Source: Chloroflexota bacterium (GTDB lineage: Bacteria > Chloroflexota > Anaerolineae > B4-G1). From it: 13,797 bases of DNA. Within the stretch, counting starts at the first letter, position 1. Every line of letters begins with the position of its first letter. The stretch is from positions 1-13,797 of the forward strand of contig JAAEPW010000934.1 of the NCBI GenBank assembly GCA_024232355.1. Direction: 5' to 3'. Made by a program: the position numbers and the translations under genes. Below, piece after piece: positions 13,521 through 13,797 of this stretch. Under the pieces are notes generated by a model. It worked only from the letters and a program-made list of their open reading frames with translations, had not been told where the DNA came from and made no database searches.

Positions 13521-13625
13521 CAAAGCCTCCAATTGAGATGAAACACACCCATTTGTTTTTCCTCAATTTCCTTGTATCGCCTACTCGGTATATGCCCATA
13601 AATGATTTTCTAGCCAAGCGGTGCG

Positions 13626-13797
13626 TCATTTGAATCGCGCAGAGGATGAGGGAGCATCCAGGTGGTAGGTGAAGAGCAATTGCCACATCTCGCCCCTGGC
13701 CAAGGGGATACGAATGTCGCGACGGTTGAGGATAGGTCAGTATCGTTCAAAGGCAGCCTGCATACGGTGATCATCGAATGGATCAACTATGATCAGA
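13626..13797 (-). pseudogene. Possible remnant of a minus-strand gene entering from the right edge
   Basis: From base 13797 one minus-strand frame reads LIIVDPFDDHRMQAAFERY and reaches TGA at 13737-13739. The same frame then continues for 36 residues (starting PILNRRDIRIPLARGEMW) to a second TGA at 13626-13628. Both stretches have a protein-like composition, so this may be one gene with a premature stop, or a gene that simply ends at 13737. No family was recognised. Confidence is low because the segment is short. Confidence 0.22.

Larger units (their letters stand above)
13415..13797. other. Region without a supported intact gene
   Basis: These 383 bases hold the inverted palindromic repeat pair at 13425-13520 and, beyond it, no open frame with a start, ribosome binding site and family likeness. 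A minus-strand frame of 91 codons at 13411-13686 crosses the repeats and has no recognisable pattern. A possible remnant of a minus-strand gene lies at 13626-13797 and is listed separately. Confidence 0.5.

Noticed and set aside
13411..13686. Minus-strand 91-codon frame in the right-hand region
   Set aside because: It crosses both palindromic repeats, has no ribosome binding site and no recognisable pattern.

Overview
The window looks like chromosomal DNA of an anaerobic bacterium, most likely a member of the Chloroflexota (Anaerolineae-like). This is an inference from: an oxygen-sensitive 2-hydroxyacyl-CoA dehydratase (2-HAD) type enzyme with its activating ATPase; a B12-binding radical SAM protein; an envelope protein with a Thr/Pro-rich linker after its signal segment; a MoxR/DUF58/DUF4129 operon; and mixed GC content. 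No rRNA, tRNA, CRISPR array, transposase or phage gene was recognised.

Layout. (1) 1-3921, minus strand: an operon of MoxR-type AAA ATPase, DUF58 protein and multi-pass DUF4129 membrane protein, very tightly spaced (2-bp gap, then 8-bp overlap), followed by a partial reading frame that leaves the window at base 1. (2) 3922-4121: a divergent regulatory region with one good promoter in each direction. (3) 4122-4622, plus strand: a SixA-type histidine phosphatase whose 3' end overlaps by 9 bp the end of the next, opposing gene. (4) 12261 down to 4614, minus strand: eight consecutive genes with short gaps (about 13 to 75 bp), probably one transcription unit. In order of transcription they are 2-HAD activase, 2-HAD-like subunit 1, two small membrane proteins of unknown function, 2-HAD-like subunit 2, a seven-bladed propeller envelope protein, a membrane-anchored beta-repeat protein and a B12-binding radical SAM protein. 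(5) 12262-12453: a second divergent promoter region. (6) 12454-12990, plus strand: a cyclophilin-type peptidyl-prolyl isomerase. (7) 12991-13797: a degraded-looking region with a truncated DUF3592-like frame, a hairpin, an inverted pair of 14-bp palindromic repeats and a possible gene remnant on the minus strand at the window edge.

How the genes work together. The activase and the two subunits carry all the cysteines expected of the family: C125/C164 in the activase, C46/C73/C295 in subunit 1, and C85, C114/C115/C119 and C347 in subunit 2. They should form an ATP-driven reductive enzyme acting on a CoA thioester. The substrate cannot be read from this window, because no CoA-transferase, electron-transfer flavoprotein or beta-oxidation gene is present. 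The unusual part is the company: two AT-rich membrane-protein genes separate the two subunits, and the unit continues into an extracytoplasmic propeller protein, an odd beta-repeat protein and a B12-dependent radical SAM enzyme. This eight-gene layout is the best candidate for an undescribed system here. The MoxR operon is a conserved envelope-associated cassette, but the transglutaminase often found with it is not visible.
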